64,000 bases of DNA. It comes from an uncultured Flavobacteriales bacterium. Its GTDB lineage: Bacteria > Bacteroidota > Bacteroidia > Flavobacteriales_D > Sanyastnellaceae. The stretch lies in the NCBI GenBank assembly GCA_937881575.1, contig CALGEI010000199.1:1-64000 (forward strand). The letters are read 5' to 3'. Made by a program: the position numbers and the translations under genes. Within the stretch, counting starts at the first letter, position 1; each line of letters opens with the position of its first letter. The notes below the pieces were generated by a model. It had not been told where the DNA came from. It did no database searches and was given only the letters and a program-made list of their open reading frames with translations. Positions 18,042 through 26,304 of this stretch are shown here, piece by piece.

Positions 18042-20120
18042 ATGGAAGAAAAAAAACAGAACACTCCGACTGAAAAAGACGGAAAGAAGCAGAATCTCAA
18101 TTTTTATTGGGTGTATGCGATCATAGGCTTCTTGTTGTTGGGCATGTTGGTGCTCAATTCTGGACAGGATGGCCGTCAAATTCAATGGTCAGAATTTACT
18201 GATTACATTGAAAAGGGCGAAGTGAAACGCGTTGTTTTTGATGGGCAACGAGCCACGATTTTGCTCAATGATGCCGCGCGCGAGGACCTGAATGGCCATG
18301 AAGATGATCAGTCTTTGCTCAATACGGTGTATCGTTCTTCGGATTTTTGGTTGAATATTCCTGTCGGAGATGCTTACTTGGATGAGTTGAAGGAATTGTC
18401 TGAGCAATACGATTACGAGTACGTTTACGAACCGGTCAACGAATGGGGGCAGCAAATGCTGACCTACGTTTTGTTTTTTGCCGTGATGATTGGAGTTTGG
18501 GTCCTCATCATGCGTCGCTTAGGTGGAGGCGGACCTGCAGGAGGCCAAATTTTCAACATTGGAAAATCCAAAGCGCAGCTCTTTGAGAAGGGCCAAGGCA
18601 CGGATGTGAATTTTGGCGACGTGGCTGGCTTGGACGGTGCGAAGGAAGAATTGGAGGAAATTGTAGAGTTTCTCAAGTCCCCCGATAAGTACACCAATTT
18701 GGGAGCGAAAATCCCAAAAGGGGCGCTACTTGTAGGACCACCAGGAACGGGTAAAACGTTGCTAGCGAAAGCCGTGGCAGGGGAAGCACAGGTGCCATTT
18801 TTCTCTTTGAGTGGTTCTGATTTTGTCGAAATGTTTGTCGGAGTTGGTGCCTCAAGAGTGCGCGACTTGTTCAAGCAAGCGAAAGAGAAATCTCCGGCCA
18901 TCATTTTCATAGACGAGATTGACGCCATCGGACGTGCTAGAGGCAAAAATGCCAGCATGGGATCGAATGACGAACGAGAGAACACGTTGAACCAGTTGCT
19001 CACAGAGATGGATGGTTTTGGCACGAACAGCGGCGTGATCATCCTGGCGGCAACGAACCGTGCAGACATTTTGGACAAGGCATTGATGCGGGCGGGACGT
19101 TTTGACCGGCAGATCTATGTGGATATGCCTGATTTGACAGAGCGCAAGGAGATTTTTGACGTACACCTGCGTCCGATCAAAATAGACGACTCCATTGATG
19201 TGGATTTCCTATCCCGTCAAACACCGGGCTTCAGTGGTGCAGACATTGCGAATGTGTGCAATGAAGCGGCCCTATTTGCAGCTCGGAAAGGAAGCGACAA
19301 AGTGACGCATCAGGATTTTTTGGATGCAGTAGATAGAATAATTGGCGGTTTGGAGAAGCGCTCTAAGATCATCTCCGCATCGGAAAAGAAGACCATCGCG
19401 TACCATGAAGCGGGTCATGCTTTGGTGAGTTGGTTGGTCGAATACGCTTCGCCTTTGGTGAAGGTCAGCATTGTGCCTCGCGGGCAGTCCTTGGGCGCCG
19501 CCTGGTATTTACCCGAGGAGCGTCAAATCACGACGACTGAGCAGCTTGTAGACGAAATGTGCGCGGCGTTAGGAGGTCGCGCTGCTGAAGAGGTTATGTT
19601 CAACAAGATTTCGACGGGGGCGTTGAGTGATTTGGAAAAAGTCACAAAGCAGGCATATGCCATGGTCACCGTATATGGACTGAACGCCCGGATTGGGAAC
19701 AGAAGTTATTATGATAGCACCGGTGACCAGTCGTTTACGAAGCCTTACAGCGAGGAGACTTCTCGAATTATCGATGAGGAGGTCAGTATTTTGATTGAAG
19801 GCGCGTATGACCGAGCCAAAGATATTCTTCGAACGAACAAGGAGAAATTGGAGGGCTTGGCTGAATCGCTTCTTGAGAATGAGGTGATTTTCAAAGAAGA
19901 TTTGAAAAGAATTTTGGGTGAACGACCGTTTGCATCCGCTTCAGAAAACGCGATTGGGGATTCTGCTAAAATTGGAATTGATTCCGTTCAACCCGAGTCC
20001 AACTCAGTGACCAATACCGATGATGTGGCTTCCAGTGAAGGTCCATCGGAAGAGATAAAACCAGCGGACATGGACAATTCTTCTGCTCCGTCAGATGAAT
20101 CGCCGAGTAAGGGAGCATGA
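18042..20120 (+). CDS. ftsH: ATP-dependent zinc metalloprotease FtsH
   Basis: Membrane-bound AAA protease that removes damaged membrane proteins and regulatory proteins. Of 692 residues, helices at about 22-39 and 140-158 flank a periplasmic domain. Walker A (GPPGTGKT) lies at 232-239, Walker B (IIFIDEID) at 287-294, and the zinc site HEAGH at 455-459. The last 60 residues are acidic and serine-rich and probably disordered. It overlaps the DUF2007 gene by four bases (ATGA). Confidence 0.97.
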   Translation: MEEKKQNTPTEKDGKKQNLNFYWVYAIIGFLLLGMLVLNSGQDGRQIQWSEFTDYIEKGEVKRVVFDGQRATILLNDAAREDLNGHEDDQSLLNTVYRSSDFWLNIPVGDAYLDELKELSEQYDYEYVYEPVNEWGQQMLTYVLFFAVMIGVWVLIMRRLGGGGPAGGQIFNIGKSKAQLFEKGQGTDVNFGDVAGLDGAKEELEEIVEFLKSPDKYTNLGAKIPKGALLVGPPGTGKTLLAKAVAGEAQVPFFSLSGSDFVEMFVGVGASRVRDLFKQAKEKSPAIIFIDEIDAIGRARGKNASMGSNDERENTLNQLLTEMDGFGTNSGVIILAATNRADILDKALMRAGRFDRQIYVDMPDLTERKEIFDVHLRPIKIDDSIDVDFLSRQTPGFSGADIANVCNEAALFAARKGSDKVTHQDFLDAVDRIIGGLEKRSKIISASEKKTIAYHEAGHALVSWLVEYASPLVKVSIVPRGQSLGAAWYLPEERQITTTEQLVDEMCAALGGRAAEEVMFNKISTGALSDLEKVTKQAYAMVTVYGLNARIGNRSYYDSTGDQSFTKPYSEETSRIIDEEVSILIEGAYDRAKDILRTNKEKLEGLAESLLENEVIFKEDLKRILGERPFASASENAIGDSAKIGIDSVQPESNSVTNTDDVASSEGPSEEIKPADMDNSSAPSDESPSKGA

Positions 20121-20317
20121 AGGATTGGAGTACAATTTATGTTGGGAGTTTTTTGCCAGCGGTGGAATTGCGGAGGTCTGTCTTGGAAAAGCACGCCATC
20201 CCCGCCGTTGTTTTAAATCAGCGTGATAGCAGTTATCATTTTGGCACCATCGAACTGAAAGTCCGTTTGGAAGATGTCGAACGCGCTGCAGCACTCATTG
20301 CAGACACCGATTCCTGA
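20117..20317 (+). CDS. DUF2007 domain protein
   Basis: A 66-residue protein of the DUF2007 type (putative signal-transducing domain, ferredoxin-like fold with beta-alpha-beta pattern): WSTIYVGSFLPAVELRRSVLEKHAIPAVV is shortened family pattern, with the second half ELKVRLEDVERAAALI. Function is not established. It is coupled to ftsH by a four-base overlap. Confidence 0.75.
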   Translation: MKDWSTIYVGSFLPAVELRRSVLEKHAIPAVVLNQRDSSYHFGTIELKVRLEDVERAAALIADTDS

Positions 20318-20323
20318 AGGGCA

Positions 20324-20974
20324 ATGAAAGAAACGGGAATTCGAAGCATCACCGGTTTGTTGTTTGCTGCCGTGGTGCTGTTCTCTGTGACCTGGAGCTT
20401 TTGGTCAAACGTCCTTTTATGGGGTGGGGTCGCCTTGGTGGGAGTGTCAGAATGGCGCCGTCCTTTGAGCCCCAAGCGTCTTGTTCCTTCTTTGTTATTC
20501 TCTGTTTTGATGGTCCTTTTGTCCGGTGTGATGATGATGTTGGTCTGGGATTCACAGAACGGCTTCAATCCGGTCCCATTGCTCACCTTCATTGCTTTGA
20601 TTTGGACCAATGACACGGGGGCTTATTTGGTGGGCAAGCCGCTTGGCAAACACAAGCTCATGCCGCGTGTCTCTCCGGGTAAATCTTGGGAAGGCTTGAT
20701 CGGCGGAGTGGTCTTGGCAAGCATTGTCGCGGGGCTCCTAATCGCTTGGGAGTCTGCTTGGGTGGGAGCGTTGATGGGGTTGACCGCAACGACTGGAGAC
20801 TTGGTTGAAAGCGCTTGGAAAAGAGGTCATGGGATCAAAGATTCGGGGGCGATTCTTCCAGGACACGGTGGCGTTTTAGACCGGTTTGACGGATTTCTTT
20901 TCGCAGCCCCCGTTTTTGCTCTGATCGTACATTTTGGAGGGTTTGACTTTTACTTAAATTCTTGGTTTTCATGA
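20324..20974 (+). CDS. cdsA: Phosphatidate cytidylyltransferase
   Basis: Makes CDP-diacylglycerol from phosphatidate and CTP in the inner membrane. It has 216 residues with about six hydrophobic segments. The CdsA signature is present in the C-terminal third: GDLVESAWKRGHGIKDSG, then LPGHGGVLDRFDG. It is shorter than the E. coli enzyme, as in other Bacteroidota. It overlaps psd by four bases, linking the two phospholipid steps. Confidence 0.95.
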   Translation: MKETGIRSITGLLFAAVVLFSVTWSFWSNVLLWGGVALVGVSEWRRPLSPKRLVPSLLFSVLMVLLSGVMMMLVWDSQNGFNPVPLLTFIALIWTNDTGAYLVGKPLGKHKLMPRVSPGKSWEGLIGGVVLASIVAGLLIAWESAWVGALMGLTATTGDLVESAWKRGHGIKDSGAILPGHGGVLDRFDGFLFAAPVFALIVHFGGFDFYLNSWFS

Positions 20975-21627
20975 CATTTCATCGCGAAGGCATTGCGACC
21001 CTGGTGGTCGTTCTTCTTTTCAATGCCGGACTTTTATGGCTGGCAGCAGTCTTTTTTCCGCTCTGGCTCCTCGTGATCACGGCAGTGGCTGCATTGGTGC
21101 TGCTTGGACTGATCTTGAATTTTTTCAGGATGCCCAATCGCCCCGTGGGTGATTTTGATGAACGGCAGGTTGTATGTCCAAGTGACGGCAAGGTGGTCGT
21201 CATCGAAGAGGTCGAGGAAACGGAGTGGTTTCATGATCGCCGCATTCAGGTGAGTATTTTTATGAGTCCTCTAAACGTGCACGCTCAATGGGCACCGATT
21301 GCGGGCAAAGTGCTGGCGGCACGCTACCATCCTGGGAAGTTTTTGGTGGCTTGGCATCCTAAGAGCAGCACAGAAAACGAGAGAACGACTCATGTTATAG
21401 AAGGAAAACACGGCGTTGTTTTGTTTCGGCAGATTGCGGGGGCGGTTGCTCGAAGGATTTGTTGGTATTTGAAGGAAGAGGAAAAGGTCGGCGCTGGTCA
21501 GGAAATCGGCTTCATAAAATTTGGATCGCGGGTGGATGTTTTTCTTCCCATTGGCGCGACAATTCAGGTGGAATTGGGGGATGTGGTTGTTGGGCGACAG
21601 ACTCCGTTGGCACTTTTGCCTGAATGA
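20971..21627 (+). CDS. psd: Phosphatidylserine decarboxylase, PSD-A-like
   Basis: Converts phosphatidylserine to phosphatidylethanolamine. It has 218 residues, the short form with an N-terminal hydrophobic segment. SDGKVVVIEEV, SIFMSPLNVHAQWAP and FGSRVDVFLP are family segments; the last has the GS pair where the proenzyme cuts itself to form the pyruvoyl group. The ATG at 20971 overlaps the cdsA stop codon; an upstream TTG in the same frame is less likely. Confidence 0.94.
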   Translation: MTFHREGIATLVVVLLFNAGLLWLAAVFFPLWLLVITAVAALVLLGLILNFFRMPNRPVGDFDERQVVCPSDGKVVVIEEVEETEWFHDRRIQVSIFMSPLNVHAQWAPIAGKVLAARYHPGKFLVAWHPKSSTENERTTHVIEGKHGVVLFRQIAGAVARRICWYLKEEEKVGAGQEIGFIKFGSRVDVFLPIGATIQVELGDVVVGRQTPLALLPE

Positions 21628-21702
21628 GTGTATAAATTCTGATTGATTTGGGGTGATTAATTGAGTCAATTGGGGTACTTTTTCGACGCAAAACCCTATT
21701 TC

Positions 21703-23616
21703 ATGAAGCATTTTACATTCGTTGCCATTGCGCTAGGCCTCGGCTTAGCAGCAATCGCACAATCTCCTGCGAAGACAGGAGGTCAGTTGTTGAACGGGAT
21801 TCCTCAAATGGCGCCAGCCCTTCGAACGAAAGCACCCATGCCAACCATGGCCATTTCGGACTTTTCAGAGCGTCCACAGCTTCCTATGGAAAGCCAGTCC
21901 TCTACCGATGTGGAGCATTATCTATCACGAGAATTGGTCGTTGAGCGCCAAGTGATTGGATACACACAGTACGATCTACAGTCCAATGCGGCCATTGATG
22001 ACCGGATGGCGGGTGGTGCTGATGCGGTGTCAGCGGCTTGGACAATGAGCCTTGAATTGACTCCATTTAGTGATCGCGGCACGGGATACAACTTTTTTGA
22101 TGGCGGTGTGTGGGACGAAATCCCGTATGAGCGCATCGAAACAACGCGCATTGGATGGCCTTCGATTGTTCATACAGCCAGTGGTCGTGAAGTGGTTATG
22201 AGCCACGCGGGCATCGATACACCATTGCATATGGCATGGCGAGACGCGGGATCTGGCGCTTGGTCAGAGACGTCCATCGCAAGCGATTTGACCGTGGGTA
22301 AACTGTGGCCACGAATGGCTGCTGGAGGAGAAGATGGCAACAGCCTGCACGTCATTTGCGTTTCTACGCCAGCGGCCAATGGAGGTGAGGTGTTGAATGG
22401 CCAAGATGGCGCTTTATTGTATTACCGCTCGCTCGATGGCGGCGATACTTGGGATATCACGGACATGACGTTCCCAGAACTCGACAATTCGGCATTCATT
22501 GCTTTTAGTGGTGACACCTATGCAATCCACGCAAGGGGAAACACGGTGGCCTTCGCCTCCTTCAATGATTTTGCAGACTCGTTTGTGATGATCAGCCAGG
22601 ACAACGGAGACACTTGGGAACAGCAGTTGTTGGTAGACTTCCCTGTGGATCTTTACGAAGCGGACATGGGGCTGCCGGAGATCGGAGAAGATTACAATGA
22701 CGATGGCTTATTCCAAGAGTTCTTCAATACCGATGGAGCGGGTGATGTGCATGTAGACGGTTACGGTCAGGTGCACGTTTCTTACGGTTCCATGTATTAC
22801 ATGGACGCGGATACGGTTGATGGAACGACGAGCTATTTTCCTGGAACAAATGGTTTGGCGTATTGGAACGAAACCATGGGGCCTGATAGCGCGCAAATTG
22901 TAGCCTATTCTTATGACATTGATGAGAGTGGAACTCTCGACTTCGAAGATGAAATTGCAGCTTATTTTGTAGGTTGTGCGGCGTTTCCTTCTATGGCTTC
23001 CGATGCTTCAGGCAACATGTACATCACGTACTCGGCCATTATGGAGAACTTCAGCACGGGGGCGCAGAATTACCGTCACCAGTACGTAATCCGTTCATTG
23101 GATGGTGGCATGACGTGGAATACGGAAGAAGCGTGTGACCTGACTCCTGATGTTGATTTCGATGGATACGAGTCGGTATTTGGAAGCGTTGCGCCCGATG
23201 TTGTGAATGGCATGTTGGAGATCATTTACCAACGTGATTTTGAGCCAGGTCTGCACGTGCGTGGAGATGAGGATCCTATCGATATCAACGACATCGTTCA
23301 CCTGCGCGTACCGACGGAAGATTTGGGCGACTGTGTGGATGTGAGCTTTGAAGATTGGGTGGGGGTTTCGGAGGCCATGGATGCGCAGGACATCATGCTG
23401 TATCCAAACCCGGCTGCTGATCAAGTGGAGTTGATCATCGATCGCCCTGGATCTCATCTGATTACCGTTTGGAGTTCAACAGGCCAGGTGGTGGACTCAT
23501 TCCAAACGACGGCCGTTTTGGAGCGATTGGATGTGAGCGACTGGACTGCAGGCATTTACTTCGTGCATGTGGCGCAAGGTGATCAAAGTACAGTTGTGCG
23601 TTTGGCTGTTCAATAA
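21703..23616 (+). CDS. Exported Asp-box beta-propeller protein with type IX sorting domain
   Basis: A 637-residue protein with a signal peptide (ending AAIAQS). Three Asp boxes of sialidase type (SLDGGDTW near residue 243, SQDNGDTW near 298, SLDGGMTW near 465) suggest a six-bladed propeller. A canonical calcium loop, DIDESGTLDFED, lies near residue 405, and a second candidate, DYNDDGLF, near 331. The last 75 residues (from LYPNPAADQ) form a type A C-terminal sorting domain, so it should cross the outer membrane by the type IX system. True sialidase activity is not shown: I did not find the full catalytic set. Its own promoter may be a TACTTTTT box at about 21676. Confidence 0.82.
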   Translation: MKHFTFVAIALGLGLAAIAQSPAKTGGQLLNGIPQMAPALRTKAPMPTMAISDFSERPQLPMESQSSTDVEHYLSRELVVERQVIGYTQYDLQSNAAIDDRMAGGADAVSAAWTMSLELTPFSDRGTGYNFFDGGVWDEIPYERIETTRIGWPSIVHTASGREVVMSHAGIDTPLHMAWRDAGSGAWSETSIASDLTVGKLWPRMAAGGEDGNSLHVICVSTPAANGGEVLNGQDGALLYYRSLDGGDTWDITDMTFPELDNSAFIAFSGDTYAIHARGNTVAFASFNDFADSFVMISQDNGDTWEQQLLVDFPVDLYEADMGLPEIGEDYNDDGLFQEFFNTDGAGDVHVDGYGQVHVSYGSMYYMDADTVDGTTSYFPGTNGLAYWNETMGPDSAQIVAYSYDIDESGTLDFEDEIAAYFVGCAAFPSMASDASGNMYITYSAIMENFSTGAQNYRHQYVIRSLDGGMTWNTEEACDLTPDVDFDGYESVFGSVAPDVVNGMLEIIYQRDFEPGLHVRGDEDPIDINDIVHLRVPTEDLGDCVDVSFEDWVGVSEAMDAQDIMLYPNPAADQVELIIDRPGSHLITVWSSTGQVVDSFQTTAVLERLDVSDWTAGIYFVHVAQGDQSTVVRLAVQ

Positions 23617-23638
23617 ACGAGACAACCTGAATGAATTT

Positions 23639-23670
23639 CGGCCTGCCCTGATCAAGGGTGGGCCGTTTTT
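23639..23670 (+). terminator. Rho-independent terminator after the Asp-box protein
   Basis: An eleven-pair stem including two G-U pairs, with a five-base loop (GATCA), followed by five T's. Confidence 0.88.
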
Positions 23671-23682
23671 CGTTTCGGCCGG

Positions 23683-23716
23683 TTGTGTGCGGAGCGGCCA
23701 GGCGTAATTTCGCAGC
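23683..23716 (+). promoter_or_regulatory. Promoter of cinA, leaderless layout
   Basis: A TTG at 23683-23685, then 19 bases, then TAATTTCG at 23705-23712, then CAGC and the ATG. This is the best complete -33/-7 pair in the window with a predicted leaderless start. Confidence 0.7.
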
Positions 23717-24976
23717 ATGCTTGCTGAAATTATAACGGTTGGAGACGAATTGTTGTTGGGACAAACCATTGATACCAATTCGGCTTGGATGGGAGAGCAC
23801 TTGGCACTCTCTGGCATTGCTGTGGATCGAATTTCCACCATCTCGGATGCGCCCAACGCCTTGGTTGATGCATTGGATTTAGCCCTGAAATCAGTAGACT
23901 TGGTTTTGATCACCGGAGGATTGGGGCCCACTTTGGATGATCGGACGAAGCAGGTGCTCTCCGATTATTTCGACACACCATTGGTTCAACATGATGGCGT
24001 GTTGGCTAACATCACACGCTGGTTTGCCCATCGAGGATTACCGATGTTGCCTTCGAATGTCGAGCAAGCTCTGCTGCCTGAGGCTTGTGAGATGTTGCCA
24101 AACCCACTAGGGACGGCACAAGGAATGTGGTTTGGAGTGAAGGGAGGCCACCAAGTGGTTGTGAGCATGCCGGGCGTTCCTTATGAGATGAAAGGGATCA
24201 TGACCGATGAGGTCATTCCCCGGTTGCAGGATCGTTTCGCGCTGCCCACGCGCTATCATCGCACCATCTTGACCCAAGGAGTAGGAGAGAGTTTTATGAG
24301 CGAACATGTGGCCACCTGGGAAGAGGGACTTGCGGCTCGTCAGGTGTCGTTGGCGTATTTACCCGCGCCAGGGCAAGTGCGGGTTCGCTTGAGTTCGGAA
24401 GGAGAGAATCAAGAAGAAGTCGTTCGGCGCGTGGAGCAAGAAGTTGTCGCGTTCAAAGCCTTGTGTGAACATTGGATCGTGTCTGAACGAGAAGGAGAGT
24501 CGGTTGCGACTGCCTTGACGCGTGAGTTAATTTCATCTGGAAAGACGTTGGCTTTAGCAGAATCTTGCACGGGGGGTGCGATTGCCAGTTCCATGACGGC
24601 AATTCCGGGTTCGAGCGCTTGTTTTCTTGGTGGAGTTGTGGCGTATGCCAATGAGGTGAAGGTTGATTTGTTGGGAGTTTCCAAGGATGTCATTGAGGCC
24701 CATGGAGCGGTGAGTGAAGAAGTTGTGAAGGAGATGGCTCAAGGTGTGAGGAGGCGCATGGCGGCGGATTATGCGCTCGCTACATCGGGTGTGGCGGGTC
24801 CTGGTGGTGGAACAAAAGAAAAGCCGGTGGGTACAGTTTGGATGGCGCTTGCGGGACCGGATGGGGTGCAAGCTCGGGTTCTCAATTTTGGACAAAGCCG
24901 AAGTCGGAACATTGAAAAGGCCCGATTGGAGTGTCAAGCTTGGCTTCTGAGGGAATTGCGAGAAGATAAAAGGTAA
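23717..24976 (+). CDS. cinA: CinA family protein, NMN deamidase-like
   Basis: Two-domain protein of 419 residues. The N-terminal half is a MoaB/MogA-like COG1058 domain (EIITVGDELLLGQTIDTNS, then LVLITGGLGPTLDD). The C-terminal half is the PncC nicotinamide-nucleotide amidase domain (ALAESCTGGAIASSMTAIPG and ATSGVAGPGGGT). The family recycles NMN produced by DNA ligase and cleans up damaged NAD. Length and domain order are normal. Confidence 0.95.
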   Translation: MLAEIITVGDELLLGQTIDTNSAWMGEHLALSGIAVDRISTISDAPNALVDALDLALKSVDLVLITGGLGPTLDDRTKQVLSDYFDTPLVQHDGVLANITRWFAHRGLPMLPSNVEQALLPEACEMLPNPLGTAQGMWFGVKGGHQVVVSMPGVPYEMKGIMTDEVIPRLQDRFALPTRYHRTILTQGVGESFMSEHVATWEEGLAARQVSLAYLPAPGQVRVRLSSEGENQEEVVRRVEQEVVAFKALCEHWIVSEREGESVATALTRELISSGKTLALAESCTGGAIASSMTAIPGSSACFLGGVVAYANEVKVDLLGVSKDVIEAHGAVSEEVVKEMAQGVRRRMAADYALATSGVAGPGGGTKEKPVGTVWMALAGPDGVQARVLNFGQSRSRNIEKARLECQAWLLRELREDKR

Positions 24977-24994
24977 TCCGATTGGTTGATTGAG

Positions 24995-25025
24995 TTGTAT
25001 GGATGGCTTTTATTTCGTTTCTTTG
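24995..25025 (+). promoter_or_regulatory. Promoter of rpmB
   Basis: TTG at 24995-24997, 20 bases, then TTTCTTTG at 25018-25025, close to TAnnTTTG. The rpmB ATG is 20 bases further on. Confidence 0.5.
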
Positions 25026-25045
25026 CGCTCTCTAAAAGTGAAGCT

Positions 25046-25285
25046 ATGAGCCGCATTTGTCAACTCACCGGTAAAAAGGTAATGGTCGGAAATAATGTAT
25101 CGCACTCCAAGCGGAGAACAAAGCGTACGTTCTATCCCAACCTACAAAAGAAGCGTTTTTTCAATGAAACAGACGGCACGTTTGTCACGTTGCGCGTTTC
25201 TGCTGCTGCAATGCGAACCATTAGCAAGCTGGGATTGGGAGCAGCCATTGCTCAGTCCAAGGAAAAGGGATTGTTCAGCGAATAA
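25046..25285 (+). CDS. rpmB: 50S ribosomal protein L28
   Basis: Ribosomal protein of 79 residues, normal size. MSRICQLTGKK, NNVSHSKRRTKR and VTLRVSAAAMRTISK are conserved L28 sequence. The frame is open further upstream, but the family start fixes the ATG at 25046. In many Bacteroidota rpmG (L33) follows directly; here a terminator follows instead and no L33 gene is seen in the window. Confidence 0.97.
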   Translation: MSRICQLTGKKVMVGNNVSHSKRRTKRTFYPNLQKKRFFNETDGTFVTLRVSAAAMRTISKLGLGAAIAQSKEKGLFSE

Positions 25286-25321
25286 GCTGATAGGTCCCTC
25301 TTTCAATCGCTTCATTGCGAC

Positions 25322-25352
25322 AAAAAAAACCCGCTATCAGGCGGGTTTTTTT
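25322..25352. terminator. Bidirectional terminator between rpmB and the prohibitin gene
   Basis: CCCGC and GCGGG flank a six-base loop, with eight A's before and seven T's after, so it can end transcripts from both converging genes. Confidence 0.9.
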
Positions 25353-25387
25353 GTGTTCATATGTCTCGTTATTCAACGCCTTAGGCA

Positions 25388-26218
25388 TCAATTGTTTCCG
25401 AGAATCAGTGGCAGGCCGTCCTTCGCGGAACCAATCACAACCACCTTGGTGTTCGGACTATTGGCCAAAGCGGATGTCGCTTCAATTCCCTTCCATTTCA
25501 ACAGCTCTTGGCTAATGCCTTTAGAGACAATGGCTTGATAGTCGCGGATTCCTTCTGCCTCAATGCGCATGCGGTCGGCTTCTTTGGATGCTTTTTCCAA
25601 ACGGAACTCATACTCCAATGACTCTTGCTCCTGCTGCAATTTGCGCTCGATGGCTCCTTCCAATGTTTTCGGCAAACGAATATTCCGAATCAAGACGTCA
25701 TTGAGTTGCAAGTAGTTTTCAGAAAGCTTCTCCCGCATCCGGGCGTCGATTTCAGTTTGAATCTCGTCACGGCGTGTCGTGTTGAATTCTTCAGGTAAAT
25801 ACTTCGCAATGACCTCTCGGGCTACAGATCGCATGGCCGGAACGACGACCTTCTCTTCATAACTTCGACCGCGCTGAATTTCAAGCAACCCCAAATTCTC
25901 GAATTGTGGTTGGTAAAACACGGTGAGGTCCATTTCAATCTTGAGCAAATTGGAGCTTAAGACTTCAATGCGCTCCATGCGCTCCTTTTGACGGATTTCA
26001 TACTCGTAAACCTTATTCCAAGGCGCCTTGAAATGAAAACCACTGCCAAGAGGAGTTTCCGTCGTGTCGACTCCACTGCTGAAGGTGTGGAAGACCAAGC
26101 CAGCGTAGCCGGATGGAATCGTAATGGTGAGGGATCCCCAAAGAAGGAGGATGGGGCCGACAATGATGGCCGCGATCATAAGACCACGAACGCGAGCGGG
26201 ATTGGGTTGTTGTGACAT
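25388..26218 (-). CDS. Prohibitin/SPFH family protein
   Basis: A 276-residue membrane protein with one N-terminal helix (MIAAIIVGPILLLWGSLT), an SPFH/band 7 domain (residues about 35-210, with VGWNTTE-like SGVDTTETPLGSGFHF) and a C-terminal coiled-coil stretch (ERKLQQEQESLEYEFRLEKA shortened here). Such proteins form large membrane rings and in many bacteria associate with FtsH; ftsH lies 5 kb away on the other strand. The promoter box sits four bases before its ATG. Confidence 0.88.
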   Translation of the reverse strand: MSQQPNPARVRGLMIAAIIVGPILLLWGSLTITIPSGYAGLVFHTFSSGVDTTETPLGSGFHFKAPWNKVYEYEIRQKERMERIEVLSSNLLKIEMDLTVFYQPQFENLGLLEIQRGRSYEEKVVVPAMRSVAREVIAKYLPEEFNTTRRDEIQTEIDARMREKLSENYLQLNDVLIRNIRLPKTLEGAIERKLQQEQESLEYEFRLEKASKEADRMRIEAEGIRDYQAIVSKGISQELLKWKGIEATSALANSPNTKVVVIGSAKDGLPLILGNN

Positions 26219-26230
26219 GGGGCGAATTTA
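26219..26230 (-). promoter_or_regulatory. -7 box of the prohibitin gene, leaderless layout
   Basis: On the minus strand TAAATTCG, then CCCC, then ATG. No -33 TTG is evident. Confidence 0.5.
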
Positions 26231-26304
26231 CACGGAGGGACCTCCACCGGAAAGCGGTTTGTGCTTTTTTAGGGGCAAAAACTTGAATTGGTTAACGACT
26301 GAGC

